From contig JBFLYK010000036.1 in the NCBI GenBank assembly GCA_040756995.1, positions 1 through 64,000 of the forward strand: DNA of 64,000 nt, in the 5' to 3' direction. Shown here one piece after another: positions 50,206 through 59,806 of this stretch. Source of the stretch: BP-133 sp040756995 (lineage in GTDB: Bacteria; Actinomycetota; Acidimicrobiia; IMCC26256; BP-133). How positions within the stretch are numbered: position 1 is the stretch's first letter; each line of letters starts with the position of its first letter. A program made the translations under genes and the position numbers. Below the pieces are notes generated by a model. It saw nothing but the letters and a program-made list of their open reading frames with translations. It was not told the DNA's origin and did no database searches.

Positions 50206-51663
50206 TCAAGTAGTCCGTGTCCTCGAACCTGTGTTCGGCAAGTTGACTGGGCGGCGGCGCGGCGCCGACGATGCTGGGTGGGGAAGGTCGCCCCGTTCGC
50301 CTGTGCCTCGAGCACGTGGCTTCGAATGTCCTGTGAGGACTTTCTGGGGGGCCTTCCCCTTCTTGTGGCGTCGACGAGCCCGGACGTCAGGGGGGACGGT
50401 CCACTGGGCGGCGATGATGGCTTTGGCTTCTTCGGGAGTGACGGGTTTGCCGTCGTTGTCGCAGACGACGTAGGGCATGCCTCGGTCCATGACTGCCCAG
50501 GCCCGCTCGGCCAGGTTGGCGGCCACGACGCAGACGGCGCCGAGGTGGTCGTTGCCGCGTTCGACCATCTGCGTCCAGTAGATCCGGGCGAGCTGCGGGT
50601 CTTGGCGGCGGGCGGCGTCGGCGGAGCGGACGAAGGTGGTGCGCAGCAGCGACGACCCGGCTTTGGACATGGCCTGGCCCTTCCGGTGGCTGTCGCCGGT
50701 CTCACTGGCCTTGGGGGCCAGGCCGGTGAAGGATCGGAACTGCTTGCCGCTGGCGAAGCGGTGCGGGTCGCCCATGATGGCGACGAGAGCGGGACCGCCG
50801 ACTTCGGCCACGCCGGGGAGGCTGCGGGCCAAGGCGCCGGGGTCGACCCAGCGGTAGCAGGCTTCACGTTCGCGGGCGTGGGCGGCGAGCTCGGCCTGGG
50901 TGGCCCGCAGGAGCCTGACTTCGCTGGCGACCTCGGCGGCCAGATCGCTGAAGGCGACCGCGGGGTCGTCGCCGTAGAGGTCGAGCGCAGCCCGGGCGGC
51001 GGCCAGCCACTCGGTGGCTCGCTCGGTGCCTTGATGGTTCTGCGATGCCTTGGCGATCACCGCGGTCAAGCGCTTGATCCCGACCCGGACGAGCTGGCGG
51101 GGGTCAGCCCACCGTTCCAGGACGGCCAGGTCGGCGGTGCCGAGCGGGCCGGCCAGCGGCGACATCGGCATCAGCTGTCGTGCCAGGTCCTTGATGCGCA
51201 CCTTGTGCTCCGCCGCCATCCGGGCCAGCCGGTCGGTGGCCCGCACCCGCCGGTCCAGCGCCGCCTGCTCCGCGCCGGGCAGGACCAGCGGCTGGAGCCC
51301 GGTCGGGTCCACCAGCGGCAGCCGGGCGAGCGTGTCGGCGTCGATGCCGTTGGTCTTGGCGTGGCGGGACAAGAACCGGCGCAGGTCCGCCGCCTTGGCC
51401 GACGACACCCGGTGCACGACATGGCCCCGCCGGATAAAGAACACCGCTATCGGCTGCCACGCCGGCCCGGTCGGCTCGACCACTACCTCAAGGCGCGTCC
51501 CCTCCGGGCAACCCGCCAGCGCCGCCTGTTCCACCTCCCCCAAGCTCTCCACGGTCGGCCACGCCTTCCGCTTCGCCACCACGTTCCCGTTGCCGTCGAG
51601 CACCCGCACCGTGTGCGCGCTGGCAATGCCCAGGTCGATCCCGACCAGGCGCCTCTCACTCAT
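50206..51663 (-). CDS. IS110-family DEDD transposase
   Basis: A 485-aa IS110-type recombinase. The N-terminal RuvC-like DEDD domain shows VGIDLGIASAHTV (first Asp), VVVEPTGPAWQPIA (Glu) and TNGIDADTLARLP (two Asp). The C-terminal Transposase_20 domain has LPGVAEVGGPALVAIMGDPH, then FTGLAPKASETG. ATG 51663 has GGGAGAC upstream. Proteins of this family use an element-encoded bridge RNA. A basic, Pro-rich tail after residue about 440 is not conserved. Confidence 0.9.
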   Translation of the reverse strand: MSERRLVGIDLGIASAHTVRVLDGNGNVVAKRKAWPTVESLGEVEQAALAGCPEGTRLEVVVEPTGPAWQPIAVFFIRRGHVVHRVSSAKAADLRRFLSRHAKTNGIDADTLARLPLVDPTGLQPLVLPGAEQAALDRRVRATDRLARMAAEHKVRIKDLARQLMPMSPLAGPLGTADLAVLERWADPRQLVRVGIKRLTAVIAKASQNHQGTERATEWLAAARAALDLYGDDPAVAFSDLAAEVASEVRLLRATQAELAAHAREREACYRWVDPGALARSLPGVAEVGGPALVAIMGDPHRFASGKQFRSFTGLAPKASETGDSHRKGQAMSKAGSSLLRTTFVRSADAARRQDPQLARIYWTQMVERGNDHLGAVCVVAANLAERAWAVMDRGMPYVVCDNDGKPVTPEEAKAIIAAQWTVPPDVRARRRHKKGKAPQKVLTGHSKPRARGTGERGDLPHPASSAPRRRPVNLPNTGSRTRTT

Positions 51664-52000
51664 CTCGTCTCCCTTGGTCGCCGTCCGTTCCACCGGCTCG
51701 CCCGCAAAGGCAACGACAACAGGCCACGGTCCCAAGGAAGACACGCCCAACCAGCGGCTCCCACTCATGTGCTGCAAACGGGCCCGGCCTCCAAGGACCG
51801 GCCCACTTTCCTCATCCGGGGCATCCGTGGCCGGGCCGGGTATGGCAATCAGACCTACGAGGCGAGACCCTCACGGGCCACCCTCAGAACGCCTTTCGAC
51901 GCCACCCCCCGGACCAGCCGGGATGACCATGCAACCCTGGGACCACGGACCGGTGGTGGATCCACCGTGCCGGTGTCCCTTACATGAACGGACAAGACCG
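51664..52000 (-). ncRNA. Candidate IS110 bridge-RNA (left-end non-coding) region
   Basis: About 330 bp of non-coding DNA directly upstream of the IS110 transposase start. In IS110-group elements the left non-coding end encodes the bridge RNA and this is the right place and length. I did not fold it and cannot give loop positions. Short inverted repeats are visible (for example GGCCGGTCC near 51790-51800 in reverse). The call rests on family knowledge and position. Confidence 0.35.
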
Positions 52001-52110
52001 GCCGGATTTCTTTGCCCGTTCAGGGCGGCGTTCAGACCGCCGTCCAGAACCGCGTTCAGAGCCTCCTCGGATCCTCCGCCGCAGGTCAGCCCACCTGCCA
52101 GGAGGTCCCG

Positions 52111-52821
52111 ATGCCCCAGCTCCTCGACCGGCTCTATGACGAGTGGCTCCACCTCGCCCGCTCCCCCCGCGCGGCCCGGACGCTGGCCGGGTGGGCCTCC
52201 GACCCCGCCCTGGACGGTTTCTCCGGCCTTGAGGAGGTAGTGGCCGAGATCCAGCATCGAGGCCGGCCAGCGCACAGCGACCGGATCCTCCTCGCCCTCC
52301 TCCGCCGGGCCGCCGTCGACAACCTCGCCGCCCAGATCGTCCTCCAGGCCCTCATGCCGGGACTGAAGTCGTTGATGTCCGCCTACCGGCTGACCGGCGA
52401 CCCCGAGGAGGTGGCCACCGCCGTGGTCGAGGCCGCCTTCGAACGGATCCGGCGCTACCCCTGCGACCGCCGCCCCGCCCGGGTAGCCGCCAACCTCCTC
52501 TATGACACCCGCCAGGTCCTCTGGCGCACCAACCGCCGGGAGCACCGCCTCCGCCTGGCCACCGAGCCGCTCACCGACCAGCTCCTGACCGCCACCTGCG
52601 GGCCACAGGCGCAATCGGCGACCGACGAGCTCGTCGACCTTGTCGCTGAGGCCGTGCGCCGCGGCCGGGTCCGGCCTTGCGGGGCCCGGCTCATCCTCCT
52701 CACGCGGGTCCTCGACGTTCCCATCGAGGAACTCGCCCACGAGAGCGAAACGAAGGCGCTCACTCTGCGGAAGCGTCGTCTGCGGGCAGAGGCGGCGCTG
52801 GCCGCCAGTTCAGCGGCGTAA
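52111..52821 (+). CDS. Sigma-70-like protein of unknown role
   Basis: A 236-aa protein with AGGAGGT before ATG 52111 (upstream in-frame codons are not needed). Residues about 55-130 (RILLALLRRAAVDNLAAQIV and following helices) resemble sigma region 2, and the C-terminal RPCGARLILLTRVLDVPIEE followed by ETKALTLRKRRLRAEAAL resembles the region-4 helix-turn-helix. Similar stand-alone proteins occur in actinobacterial accessory DNA. Whether it is an active sigma factor is uncertain. Next to IS110, it may be cargo-like accessory DNA. Confidence 0.65.
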   Translation: MPQLLDRLYDEWLHLARSPRAARTLAGWASDPALDGFSGLEEVVAEIQHRGRPAHSDRILLALLRRAAVDNLAAQIVLQALMPGLKSLMSAYRLTGDPEEVATAVVEAAFERIRRYPCDRRPARVAANLLYDTRQVLWRTNRREHRLRLATEPLTDQLLTATCGPQAQSATDELVDLVAEAVRRGRVRPCGARLILLTRVLDVPIEELAHESETKALTLRKRRLRAEAALAASSAA

Positions 52822-53669
52822 CGGCGAGCGAGTCGGTCACCCCCTGCTTCGAGCAGTGCCAGCCTCGGACGGACTCGCTCTCGAGGACCCGAGGTAGAAG
52901 GGCGGCTCCCACGAGAGGGCACTCGAAGAGGGCTCAGAACTTGGAGCTGTGGACGCCGGAGTAGTCTCGACTACCCGGTGCGGCGGGCGACCAAGAGCAT
53001 CTTCGTTCTCCGTTCCAGGGCAGCGCGAGCTTGAAGACCGACTCCGGAGGGGTGACCGCCGGAGCGGGTGGCCGATGGGAACGCGTCGTCGATGTCGCCG
53101 GCGTGCCGGTCGTCGTAATGGTGGGCGGTGCCGTCGTCGTCGTGATGATTGGAGCCGCCGCCGTCGTGGCGGTCGACGCAGGGGCCGGCGCGTGGACGTT
53201 GTGACGGTGGACTCGGTACGCCAGCTCCTCACGATCAAGGCCGACTCCTCGGGATTCCGCCGCAGCCCCACGGCAACGCCGACCCACCGCTCGCTGTTCG
53301 TCGCCATCGACTGCCTACTGGCCCGTCACCCGCAACGGCCTTCATGAGGACGGCCAGCCCGGCGCCCCTGGCCGTCCTCCGCAACGGCATCGCCGTCCTC
53401 TGCACCGAACTCCGCGACTTCGTCAAGGGGGCGACGGTCACCTCGAGGTAGTTCCCCGAGCCCAGAAGGCGGCCGGGCGCCTGAGGGTTCCGGGCCGCTT
53501 CCGGGTCCCCATGGCGCGCTGATGGCGCGACGTGACGAGAACCAATGGCGACCAACGCGAATTACTGCGATGTTTTTTCGCAGGTCAGAGCCATGACGGT
53601 GGCGAAGCCGCTGGTCGGGACCGCTGCCTTGATAGAAGTACAAGTTCTGCCACGGGCGCTGAGGCGGCA
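52822..53669. other. Non-coding stretch containing repeat copy B
   Basis: About 850 bp with no gene I can support. The central part is the second copy of the Thr/Pro-linker repeat (annotated separately). The ORFs present are arginine-rich artefacts of GC-rich DNA. The end near 53560 (a TTTTTTCGCA stretch) is locally AT-richer and may hold the terminator of the minus-strand secreted-protein gene. Confidence 0.45.
53045..53275. repeat. Dispersed repeat copy B encoding a Thr/Pro-linker in one frame
   Basis: Diverged copy of the repeat at 5920-6150, about 47 kb away and in the same orientation. The minus-strand translation again has ESRGVGLDREELAYR and a TTAAAPIITTTTAPPTITTT linker. Flanks outside the repeat differ between copies. 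Confidence 0.7.
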
Positions 53670-56600
53670 TCACACTGAGGGCAGCGCCGCCACGGCGACC
53701 ACTGGAGACGTCGGCGGGTTTCCGCCGAGCGACCCGGAGAAGGGCAGCGAGGAGAAGTTGAAGATGCCGCCGTCGGCGCCCACCATCAGGTAGCCGTCGC
53801 CGTAGCGGACCATGCCGACGACGGGCTTGTTCAGTCTCATGCCGCCGAGCGATCCCTTGAAGGGTGCGTCGAAGGCGAAGATGCCGCCGTCGCCGGCGAC
53901 GAGCCAGTAGCCCTTCCCGTCCGAGTCGGGTACCAGCGACTGCACCGGGGCGTTGAGCTTCTGGCCGCCCATCGAGCCGACGAAGGCGGCGTCTCCGAAG
54001 GCGAAGATCCCGCCGTCGGAGGCGACCATGTAGTAGCCCTGACCCGACGGGGTGGCCACGGAGTCGAGCACCGGTCCGTTGAGGTTCACGTCGGACACAT
54101 CGCCGAGGAACGGCGCATCGCCGAAGGCGATGGCCCGGCCCCGGTTGGTGAAGACCCAGTACCCCTGGCCGCTCGGGGTGGCCGAGAGGCTGGCCGGTTC
54201 CTCGCCCTTGCCGAGCTGGCGGAGATCGACGTGGCCCAGGGCGGTGGCGTCACCGAAGGAGCCGATGTTGCCGTCCCGGTTCAGGGTCCAGTAGCCCCGG
54301 CCGGTCGGAGTCGGTTCGAGGTCGACGGCCGCGGCGGCCGTATGTCCGAGAGCCGGAGCGTCACCGAAGTTGTAGACCTTCCCGTCGGCGGCGAGAGCCC
54401 AGTAGCCGGGTCGGCCGCTTGTGGCACCGGACGCGCCGGGTTCGGCCCGGCCGGGATGATCGGGCGTCGGGCTCGTCGTCGAAGGGCCGGTTCCGGGGTT
54501 GGTAGTCGTCGGTGTCCCGGGCGCGGTGTCCGGGGTTGTGGGCGGCGCGTCGCCGGTCGTGGCGGTGACCGTGACGGCCGGACCCGTTCCGTGGGTGTTC
54601 ACGGCCCTGACGGTCACGGTGTACGGCGTGTCGGGCTTGAGATGGGAGAAGGTGACGACGTTCCACGGTGTCGTTTGCCGGCGGGTCTCGCCGGCCGGAT
54701 CGGTGACCGTGACGAGATAGGTGAGCGTGCCGCCCCCGTCCTCCTCCGGCGTGACCCACGTGGGCATCAACGTCGTGCCGTAGGTGGTCACGCTGACGTC
54801 GCGGGGAGCGCTGGGATCGGCCGACGCCATGCGGGCCGCGGTGGCGACGACGAGGTGCTCACCCGGGCTGAGACGCAGGTCCACCCAACGAGTGTCGCCC
54901 CACGGCGCGCCGGGCAGTTCGTACTGATAGCCGCTGAGAGTGGAGCGGCCGAAGAGCGGCACCGAGAAGACGCCGTGCTCGTCGGGGCTGATGAAGTCGG
55001 TCCTGATCCACCCCCGCCCGACCAGTCCCCCGCCGATCGGCACATCGGCGGCCAGGGTCGAGCCCTGCAGCCACATGTTGCCAAGGTTCGGGTAGCCCTC
55101 GGCGTCGACGAACCTCACGTAGCCCGCAGTGGCGTCGGGTACGGTGAAATTCAGCGTCGTCGGCCCGGTGATGTCGCGCTCGACGCTCACGCCCCACCAG
55201 GTCGGAAGCGTGGCGGTGGGCTCCTCGTAGTCGTCGTAGTGTTCCCTGTCCTCGAAGGAGATCGTGTGGCGCCCGGGCGGCACGTCGAGCTGGTACGTAC
55301 CGCCGCCGGTCCACGCTCCGTAATCACTTCCGTCGATCGTGACGACGGCGTCGCCCGACGCCCCCACCTGATCGAACGCTCCCCGGCTGTCGCCGGCCGT
55401 TCCGCTGACCCGCACGGTGGCCGGCAACCGGACCTCGGTGGAGGCACCGGCGCCGTCGACGGTCACGGTCTGGTGCAGGAGCCCTGAGCTGGCCGAGACG
55501 GTCAGCGGTGCACCGGCGAACACCGTCCAGACGTCTTCGCCGTTCTCCCTCGCCCAACCGTTGTTGAGCAGCAGGCCCGTCCCGACCCCGCCCGGAAACA
55601 ACTCGACTGGCGCGGTCCCTTCGCCGTTGAAGCGCCCCGCCAACCACCCGCAGCGGATGCCGGAGTTGCCGCTGCATCCGGACAGAACGGCCGGAGCGGG
55701 GTTGCCGGCGTGGTCGACCACCCGAACGGTGTGCGTCGACGTCGGCAGGTGCAGGTCCTGGGTGCGGTCACCGGACAGCTCGAAATCGGGAAGGGTGACG
55801 AAGGCTCCGGTGGCGGTCGCCCAGCTCTCCATGCCCTGCTGCTCTTCGTAGGATCCGAGGTCGGCGGCGACGGAGAGGCGGTACCGCCCGGGCGGCGCTT
55901 TCACGACGAACGAGCCGTCTTCGCCGAAGAACTCGCCTCCGGTGCTGCGGTACTCGTCGTTCTCGAGAGTCACCTTCCCCTCGAAGATGCCCTCGCCGAA
56001 ACCGGCCGTCAGCCGGCCGCGCAGCGTCACGCTCGAACGGAGCACGGCCTGGAGCTGCCCGGCCGCCGGGACGGTCACGGTGCGGTGGAGGATCCCGAGC
56101 CCGGCCTCCGCCGGCGCCTCGGCCGACAGCCTGAGTTTCCGGGTGGGAACCGTCGTGAACACGACCTCGCCGTTGCCGTCGGTGACGCCCTGGACATCCG
56201 ACCACGTCGTGGTGTCGGTCTCGCCGGGCCAGACATCGAAGTCGACCGGGCATCCGTCCGGGCATGTCTCGTACGTGCTGAGCGACGCGGTCGCTCCCGC
56301 CACCGCCCGGCCCAGATCGTCACGCACGACCACCTTGGTGGATCCGATCGGGAACGTGAGGTCGGCGGAGCGGTCTTCCGACAGGTCGACGTCGCGCACC
56401 AGCACGCCGATCCGGTGGGCCCCCGACTGGTCGAAGCTGCGGGAGAGCTGGACCCAGTGCGTACCGGCCGGCCCGATCACCTCGAACGTGCCGTCGGTCG
56501 CGGTGACGGTGGAGCCGGCACTGGTGTTCACGTTGATCCCGGACAGAGGAGTCCCGGCGGCGTCGCGCACCCTTCCGCTGAAACGCATCAGAGGCTGCAC

Positions 56601-56978
56601 CGCCACGTTCAGCTTGATGTCCGACCCGACCTCGACCCCGCGGACCTTGGCGACGAAGCGGCTCTTGACCGGGCCGCCCGTGACGTCGAGGTCGTAGACG
56701 CCGGTCGGTGCCGACAGCGAGTACCGGCCAGCCGAGCCGGTCGTCGACTGGTCCACCACGGCGCCGTCGGACTGGTTGAGCAGACGCACGATCGCGCCGC
56801 TGATGGCGCTGTCGTCCCCTTGTACCCGGACGATCCCCTCGAGCCTGCCGGGGGCGTCTTGGGCGGAGTACGCCGTGGCCGGAGAGAGGGCCGCCGCCAG
56901 GACGACTCCGACGAACAGGACCGCGAGCGGACGGCCGGGCCGGGAGCGGAGACGAGTACAGGACAGCGACGACGGCAC
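53670..56978 (-). CDS. Large secreted protein: carboxypeptidase-regulatory-like, FN3 and GYW/DGGIF repeats
   Basis: About 1102 aa from GTG 56978 (AAGGAA upstream). A signal peptide (RPGRPLAVLFVGVVLAAALS, then PATAYSAQ) is followed by a series of Ig-like carboxypeptidase-regulatory domains (GRLEGIVRVQGDDSAISGAI; FSGRVRDAAGTPLSGINVN; LRGRLTAGFGEG). An FN3 domain (VTFSHLKPDTPYTVTVRAVN) and a Thr/Pro linker follow. At least five C-terminal repeats have the pattern GYW/Y...DGGIF.FGDA.F.GS.GG..LN.PV. That repeat type is frequent in Acidimicrobiia and some other actinobacteria and probably forms a beta-propeller. Role likely extracellular adhesion or sugar binding; unproven. The conserved WxGD-like start of the window remains intact. 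Confidence 0.85.
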   Translation of the reverse strand: MPSSLSCTRLRSRPGRPLAVLFVGVVLAAALSPATAYSAQDAPGRLEGIVRVQGDDSAISGAIVRLLNQSDGAVVDQSTTGSAGRYSLSAPTGVYDLDVTGGPVKSRFVAKVRGVEVGSDIKLNVAVQPLMRFSGRVRDAAGTPLSGINVNTSAGSTVTATDGTFEVIGPAGTHWVQLSRSFDQSGAHRIGVLVRDVDLSEDRSADLTFPIGSTKVVVRDDLGRAVAGATASLSTYETCPDGCPVDFDVWPGETDTTTWSDVQGVTDGNGEVVFTTVPTRKLRLSAEAPAEAGLGILHRTVTVPAAGQLQAVLRSSVTLRGRLTAGFGEGIFEGKVTLENDEYRSTGGEFFGEDGSFVVKAPPGRYRLSVAADLGSYEEQQGMESWATATGAFVTLPDFELSGDRTQDLHLPTSTHTVRVVDHAGNPAPAVLSGCSGNSGIRCGWLAGRFNGEGTAPVELFPGGVGTGLLLNNGWARENGEDVWTVFAGAPLTVSASSGLLHQTVTVDGAGASTEVRLPATVRVSGTAGDSRGAFDQVGASGDAVVTIDGSDYGAWTGGGTYQLDVPPGRHTISFEDREHYDDYEEPTATLPTWWGVSVERDITGPTTLNFTVPDATAGYVRFVDAEGYPNLGNMWLQGSTLAADVPIGGGLVGRGWIRTDFISPDEHGVFSVPLFGRSTLSGYQYELPGAPWGDTRWVDLRLSPGEHLVVATAARMASADPSAPRDVSVTTYGTTLMPTWVTPEEDGGGTLTYLVTVTDPAGETRRQTTPWNVVTFSHLKPDTPYTVTVRAVNTHGTGPAVTVTATTGDAPPTTPDTAPGTPTTTNPGTGPSTTSPTPDHPGRAEPGASGATSGRPGYWALAADGKVYNFGDAPALGHTAAAAVDLEPTPTGRGYWTLNRDGNIGSFGDATALGHVDLRQLGKGEEPASLSATPSGQGYWVFTNRGRAIAFGDAPFLGDVSDVNLNGPVLDSVATPSGQGYYMVASDGGIFAFGDAAFVGSMGGQKLNAPVQSLVPDSDGKGYWLVAGDGGIFAFDAPFKGSLGGMRLNKPVVGMVRYGDGYLMVGADGGIFNFSSLPFSGSLGGNPPTSPVVAVAALPSV

Positions 56979-57219
56979 CGAGTTCCTTCCAAACGGTCGG
57001 CCCAGGGAAGCGCTCGGTCCGGCGAGATTCCGGCGGAGCGCCACCCTCTGTTTCGGGGGACAGGGGCGGTCGTCACCGTCCGGGCCGAGACTTCACACGA
57101 ATGACATGAACAGACTGACCCGCCGCCCAGTTTGGTTCGCCGTCTGGCGGGTCGGACACCCGCGGCTCGTAGAGTGCCAGGCTCTGGTGGTCGCTGACCA
57201 CGCCGACGGGAGGTCGAGC

Positions 57220-58149
57220 ATGAACGTTTCCGATGGTCCTCGTCCGGGCGACGTCGATTCTGTCTGGCCGTCGCTGCCCGTCGCGGAGTGGCAGGACACC
57301 CGGGACACCCTCCACATGTGGTCCCAGGTGGTCGGCAAGATCCGCATGGCGGCGGCGCCACCGACCAACCACTGGTGGCACACCACCCTGTACGTCTCCA
57401 CCCGGGGTCTGACCACGTCGCTCATCCCTTACAGCTCACGCGGGTTCGAAATCGAATTCGACCTGTCCGAGCATCGGCTAACGGTCGAGACGACCGAAGG
57501 CGAACGCCGGTTCATCCCGCTCGAATCCAAACCGGTGGCCGTGTTCTACGCCGAGACCATGGCCACCCTGCGGGATCTCGGCATCAACGTCGACGTCCTC
57601 ACCCGACCGCAGGAGGTGGAAAAGGCCATCCCCTTCGAGGAGGACTACGAACACGCCTCCTACGATCCCGACGCTGCCCACCGGTTCTGGCGGCTGCTGT
57701 TCCAGGCCCACCGGGTGATGAGCCAGTTCCGGGGCCGCTTCGTGGGCAAGGCCAGTCCTGTCCACTTCTTCTGGGGCGCCTTCGACCTGGCCGTCAGCCG
57801 CTTCTCCGGCCGCCCCGCCCCCCGCCACCCCGGGGGCGTGCCGAACTGTCCTGACTGGGTCCAGGAGGAGGCGTACTCCCACGAGGTGAGCAGCGCCGGC
57901 TACTGGCCCGGCGGTGGCGGTGAAGGCGTCTTCTACGCCTACGCCTATCCGGAGCCCGAGGGTTTCGCCCAGTTCCCGATCCGGCCGCCCGCCGCCTCCT
58001 ACAACAACGACCTGCGCGAGTTCATCCTTCCTTACGAAGCGGTGCGGACGGCGGAGAACCCGGACGAGGCGCTTCTCGACTTCCTCCAGAGCACCTACGA
58101 GGCCGGGGCCGAACTCGCCCGGTGGGACCGCGCCGCGCTCGAGGCCTAG
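57220..58149 (+). CDS. DUF5996-family protein
   Basis: A 309-aa cytosolic protein with WPSLPVAEWQDTRDTLHMWS, NHWWHTTLYVSTRGLTTSLI, LGINVDVLTRPQEVEKAIPF, and the block SPVHFFWGAFDLAVSRFSGR, then FILPYEAVRTAENPDEALLD. These conserved Trp/His/Asp-rich blocks mark the DUF5996 family, whose function is unknown. ATG 57220 has GGGAGG six bases upstream. It stands alone, divergent from the secreted protein gene. Confidence 0.85.
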   Translation: MNVSDGPRPGDVDSVWPSLPVAEWQDTRDTLHMWSQVVGKIRMAAAPPTNHWWHTTLYVSTRGLTTSLIPYSSRGFEIEFDLSEHRLTVETTEGERRFIPLESKPVAVFYAETMATLRDLGINVDVLTRPQEVEKAIPFEEDYEHASYDPDAAHRFWRLLFQAHRVMSQFRGRFVGKASPVHFFWGAFDLAVSRFSGRPAPRHPGGVPNCPDWVQEEAYSHEVSSAGYWPGGGGEGVFYAYAYPEPEGFAQFPIRPPAASYNNDLREFILPYEAVRTAENPDEALLDFLQSTYEAGAELARWDRAALEA

Positions 58150-58195
58150 CGGCGAAAACCCCACTCTTCTCCTTGTTCGCGATTGGCCGGCCCGG

Positions 58196-59326
58196 TCAGT
58201 CCCGGATGATCCAGAAGAGCCGGGCCGGTTCAGCCAGGAGGTTGCGCCAGCCGGCCACGGTGGCCCGGGTGGCCAGCACGGCGTCGCCCGCCCGCAGGAC
58301 CGGGGTGGCGGTGCCCAGGTCGACCTGCACGAGACCACCGGCGGCCAGGATGAGCTCGACGCCTTTGTGGGGGACGGGCGGCGTCCCCCGCTGGCCGGGC
58401 CCCAGCTGCACGAGGTAGGCCCGCAGGCCGGCCGTGTCGTCGTCGAGGAGCGCGACGTCGCCCTGCGGCGGGCCCAGCCGGTCCCGCCGGGCGAGGACGT
58501 AGTCGCCGTTGACCCGGACGGTCAGCAGGTCGTCGAGACCGATGCCCAGCGCCTCCACCAGGGTCAGCAACGTTTCCAGGGCCAGGCCCCGGTGGCCGGC
58601 TTCGGCCTGCGAGATGGCGCTGGGGGACACGCCAGCCAGGCGGGCGAGATCGGCTTGGCTCAACCGGCGCTCCTCCCGGATCCGGCGGAGACCGGCGCCG
58701 AGCCGGCCCAGGGCCTTCTCCTGCTCGAAGGTGGGCGCACCGTCGGCGCCCAGCCGGAGATGGAGCAGCCGGCCTTCTACTCCGGGCCGGCTCTCCGCCT
58801 TGACGACCCGGAGATGGCTGGCCCCCAGTTCGAGCACGCACTGGGTGACCTTGGTGATCCCGTCGACGAGCGCCGCCCCGGCGGCTCGGCTGACCCGCCA
58901 GTAGGCGATCGATCCGAGGTCGTAGAGCTGGGGGCACACCCGGCTGAACAGGCCGAGGGCCCGGGCCCGGCCCAAGCGCCGGACGAAGGCGTCGAGGCTG
59001 TCGACCACGACCCGGCCGGGAGTCTGGCGGGCGTCGTCGAGAATCCGCAGCTCCAGGGCCGTCGGGTCGGCCAGCGGCCGGCCGGGCCGGGCATCGAGGA
59101 CGCGGATGCCGGGGCCGAACTCCGCCCGGAGCCGGGCCGGCGTCCGTTCCGTCGTGACGTAGCTGCAGGGTTCCCGGCGGCGGGCACCTTCGATGAGGAA
59201 GGACCGCTCGATGGCCCCGATCACGCTCTGGCCCGCTGTCACCCAGACCACGTTGTCGCCCGGCAGGAGACCCCCGAGCAGGTCGTCGAGGTCGGCTAAC
59301 CCGCTGCTGGTCGATTCCATCCTCAC
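58196..59326 (-). CDS. RecA/KaiC-like domain fused to XRE helix-turn-helix and cupin
   Basis: A 376-aa protein. Residues 1-210 resemble the RecA-like core of KaiC/RadA (STSSGLADLDDLLGGLLPGD, GRVVVDSLDAFVRRL as Walker B), but the P-loop reads VTAGQSVIGA instead of GxxxxGKT, so ATP binding by the usual loop is doubtful. Residues about 230-290 are an XRE helix-turn-helix (RLSQADLARLAGVSPSAISQ). The C-terminal third is a cupin (VPHKGVELILAAGG, LRAGDAVLA). The architecture suggests a transcriptional regulator with an inactive RecA-like sensory domain. Start GTG 59326 or ATG 59320. Confidence 0.85.
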   Translation of the reverse strand: MRMESTSSGLADLDDLLGGLLPGDNVVWVTAGQSVIGAIERSFLIEGARRREPCSYVTTERTPARLRAEFGPGIRVLDARPGRPLADPTALELRILDDARQTPGRVVVDSLDAFVRRLGRARALGLFSRVCPQLYDLGSIAYWRVSRAAGAALVDGITKVTQCVLELGASHLRVVKAESRPGVEGRLLHLRLGADGAPTFEQEKALGRLGAGLRRIREERRLSQADLARLAGVSPSAISQAEAGHRGLALETLLTLVEALGIGLDDLLTVRVNGDYVLARRDRLGPPQGDVALLDDDTAGLRAYLVQLGPGQRGTPPVPHKGVELILAAGGLVQVDLGTATPVLRAGDAVLATRATVAGWRNLLAEPARLFWIIRD

Positions 59327-59412
59327 CGTCCCGGTCGTTAAGCAACGCTAATTCTCATGCCGTCTTGTCGCCAGCATCTGGTTGTATCGGCGGAAGCGAG
59401 GAGGTCGGTCAC

Positions 59413-59754
59413 ATGTCCACGCGCCTCGAGGCGACTTCTGTCGAAACCCATCTCTCAGCCGAGCAGCTCGGCCATCTGCATCGCCTGCTGCAGGACGAGC
59501 AGGCCATGCAGCAGGCCCGCGCCCTCGAGCTGGAGGACGCCCCGGATCTCGAACCGGACCTGGCCGAGGCCCTCCTCGTCCGGTGCCAAGAAGCCCTGGA
59601 GGAAGTCGAAGCGGCGTTGCGTCTCTTCGACCAGGGTCTCTACGGCCTGTGTGCCGGATGTGGTGCGGCCATCCGTTTCGAGCGGCTGGAAGCGGTACCG
59701 GCCGCCCGGCACTGCGTCTCCTGCCAGGCCGATCGGGATCGCGACATGCGCTAG
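59413..59754 (+). CDS. DksA/TraR-type zinc-finger protein
   Basis: A 113-aa protein of the DksA/TraR family. A helical N-terminal coiled-coil region (EQLGHLHRLLQDEQAMQQAR, then LLVRCQEALEEVEAALRLFD) leads to the C4 zinc finger CAGCGAAIRFERLEAVPAAR followed by HCVSC. Such proteins bind RNA polymerase. GAGGAGG precedes ATG 59413. Upstream (59335-59375) is an AT-richer stretch, ACGCTAATTCTCATG, which may hold its promoter; the repeat motif CTCTAA lies downstream at 59770. Confidence 0.88.
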   Translation: MSTRLEATSVETHLSAEQLGHLHRLLQDEQAMQQARALELEDAPDLEPDLAEALLVRCQEALEEVEAALRLFDQGLYGLCAGCGAAIRFERLEAVPAARHCVSCQADRDRDMR

Positions 59755-59806
59755 CGATACAACGGGCGCTCTAACAACAATTCTGATTGACGTAAGAGCG
59801 GCCAGC

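Noticed and set aside
52837..53307. Arg/Pro-rich ORF in the repeat copy B region, matching a similar ORF in copy A.
   Set aside because: The conserved frame is the Thr/Pro linker frame; the Arg-rich one is its alternative reading of the same GC-rich repeat.
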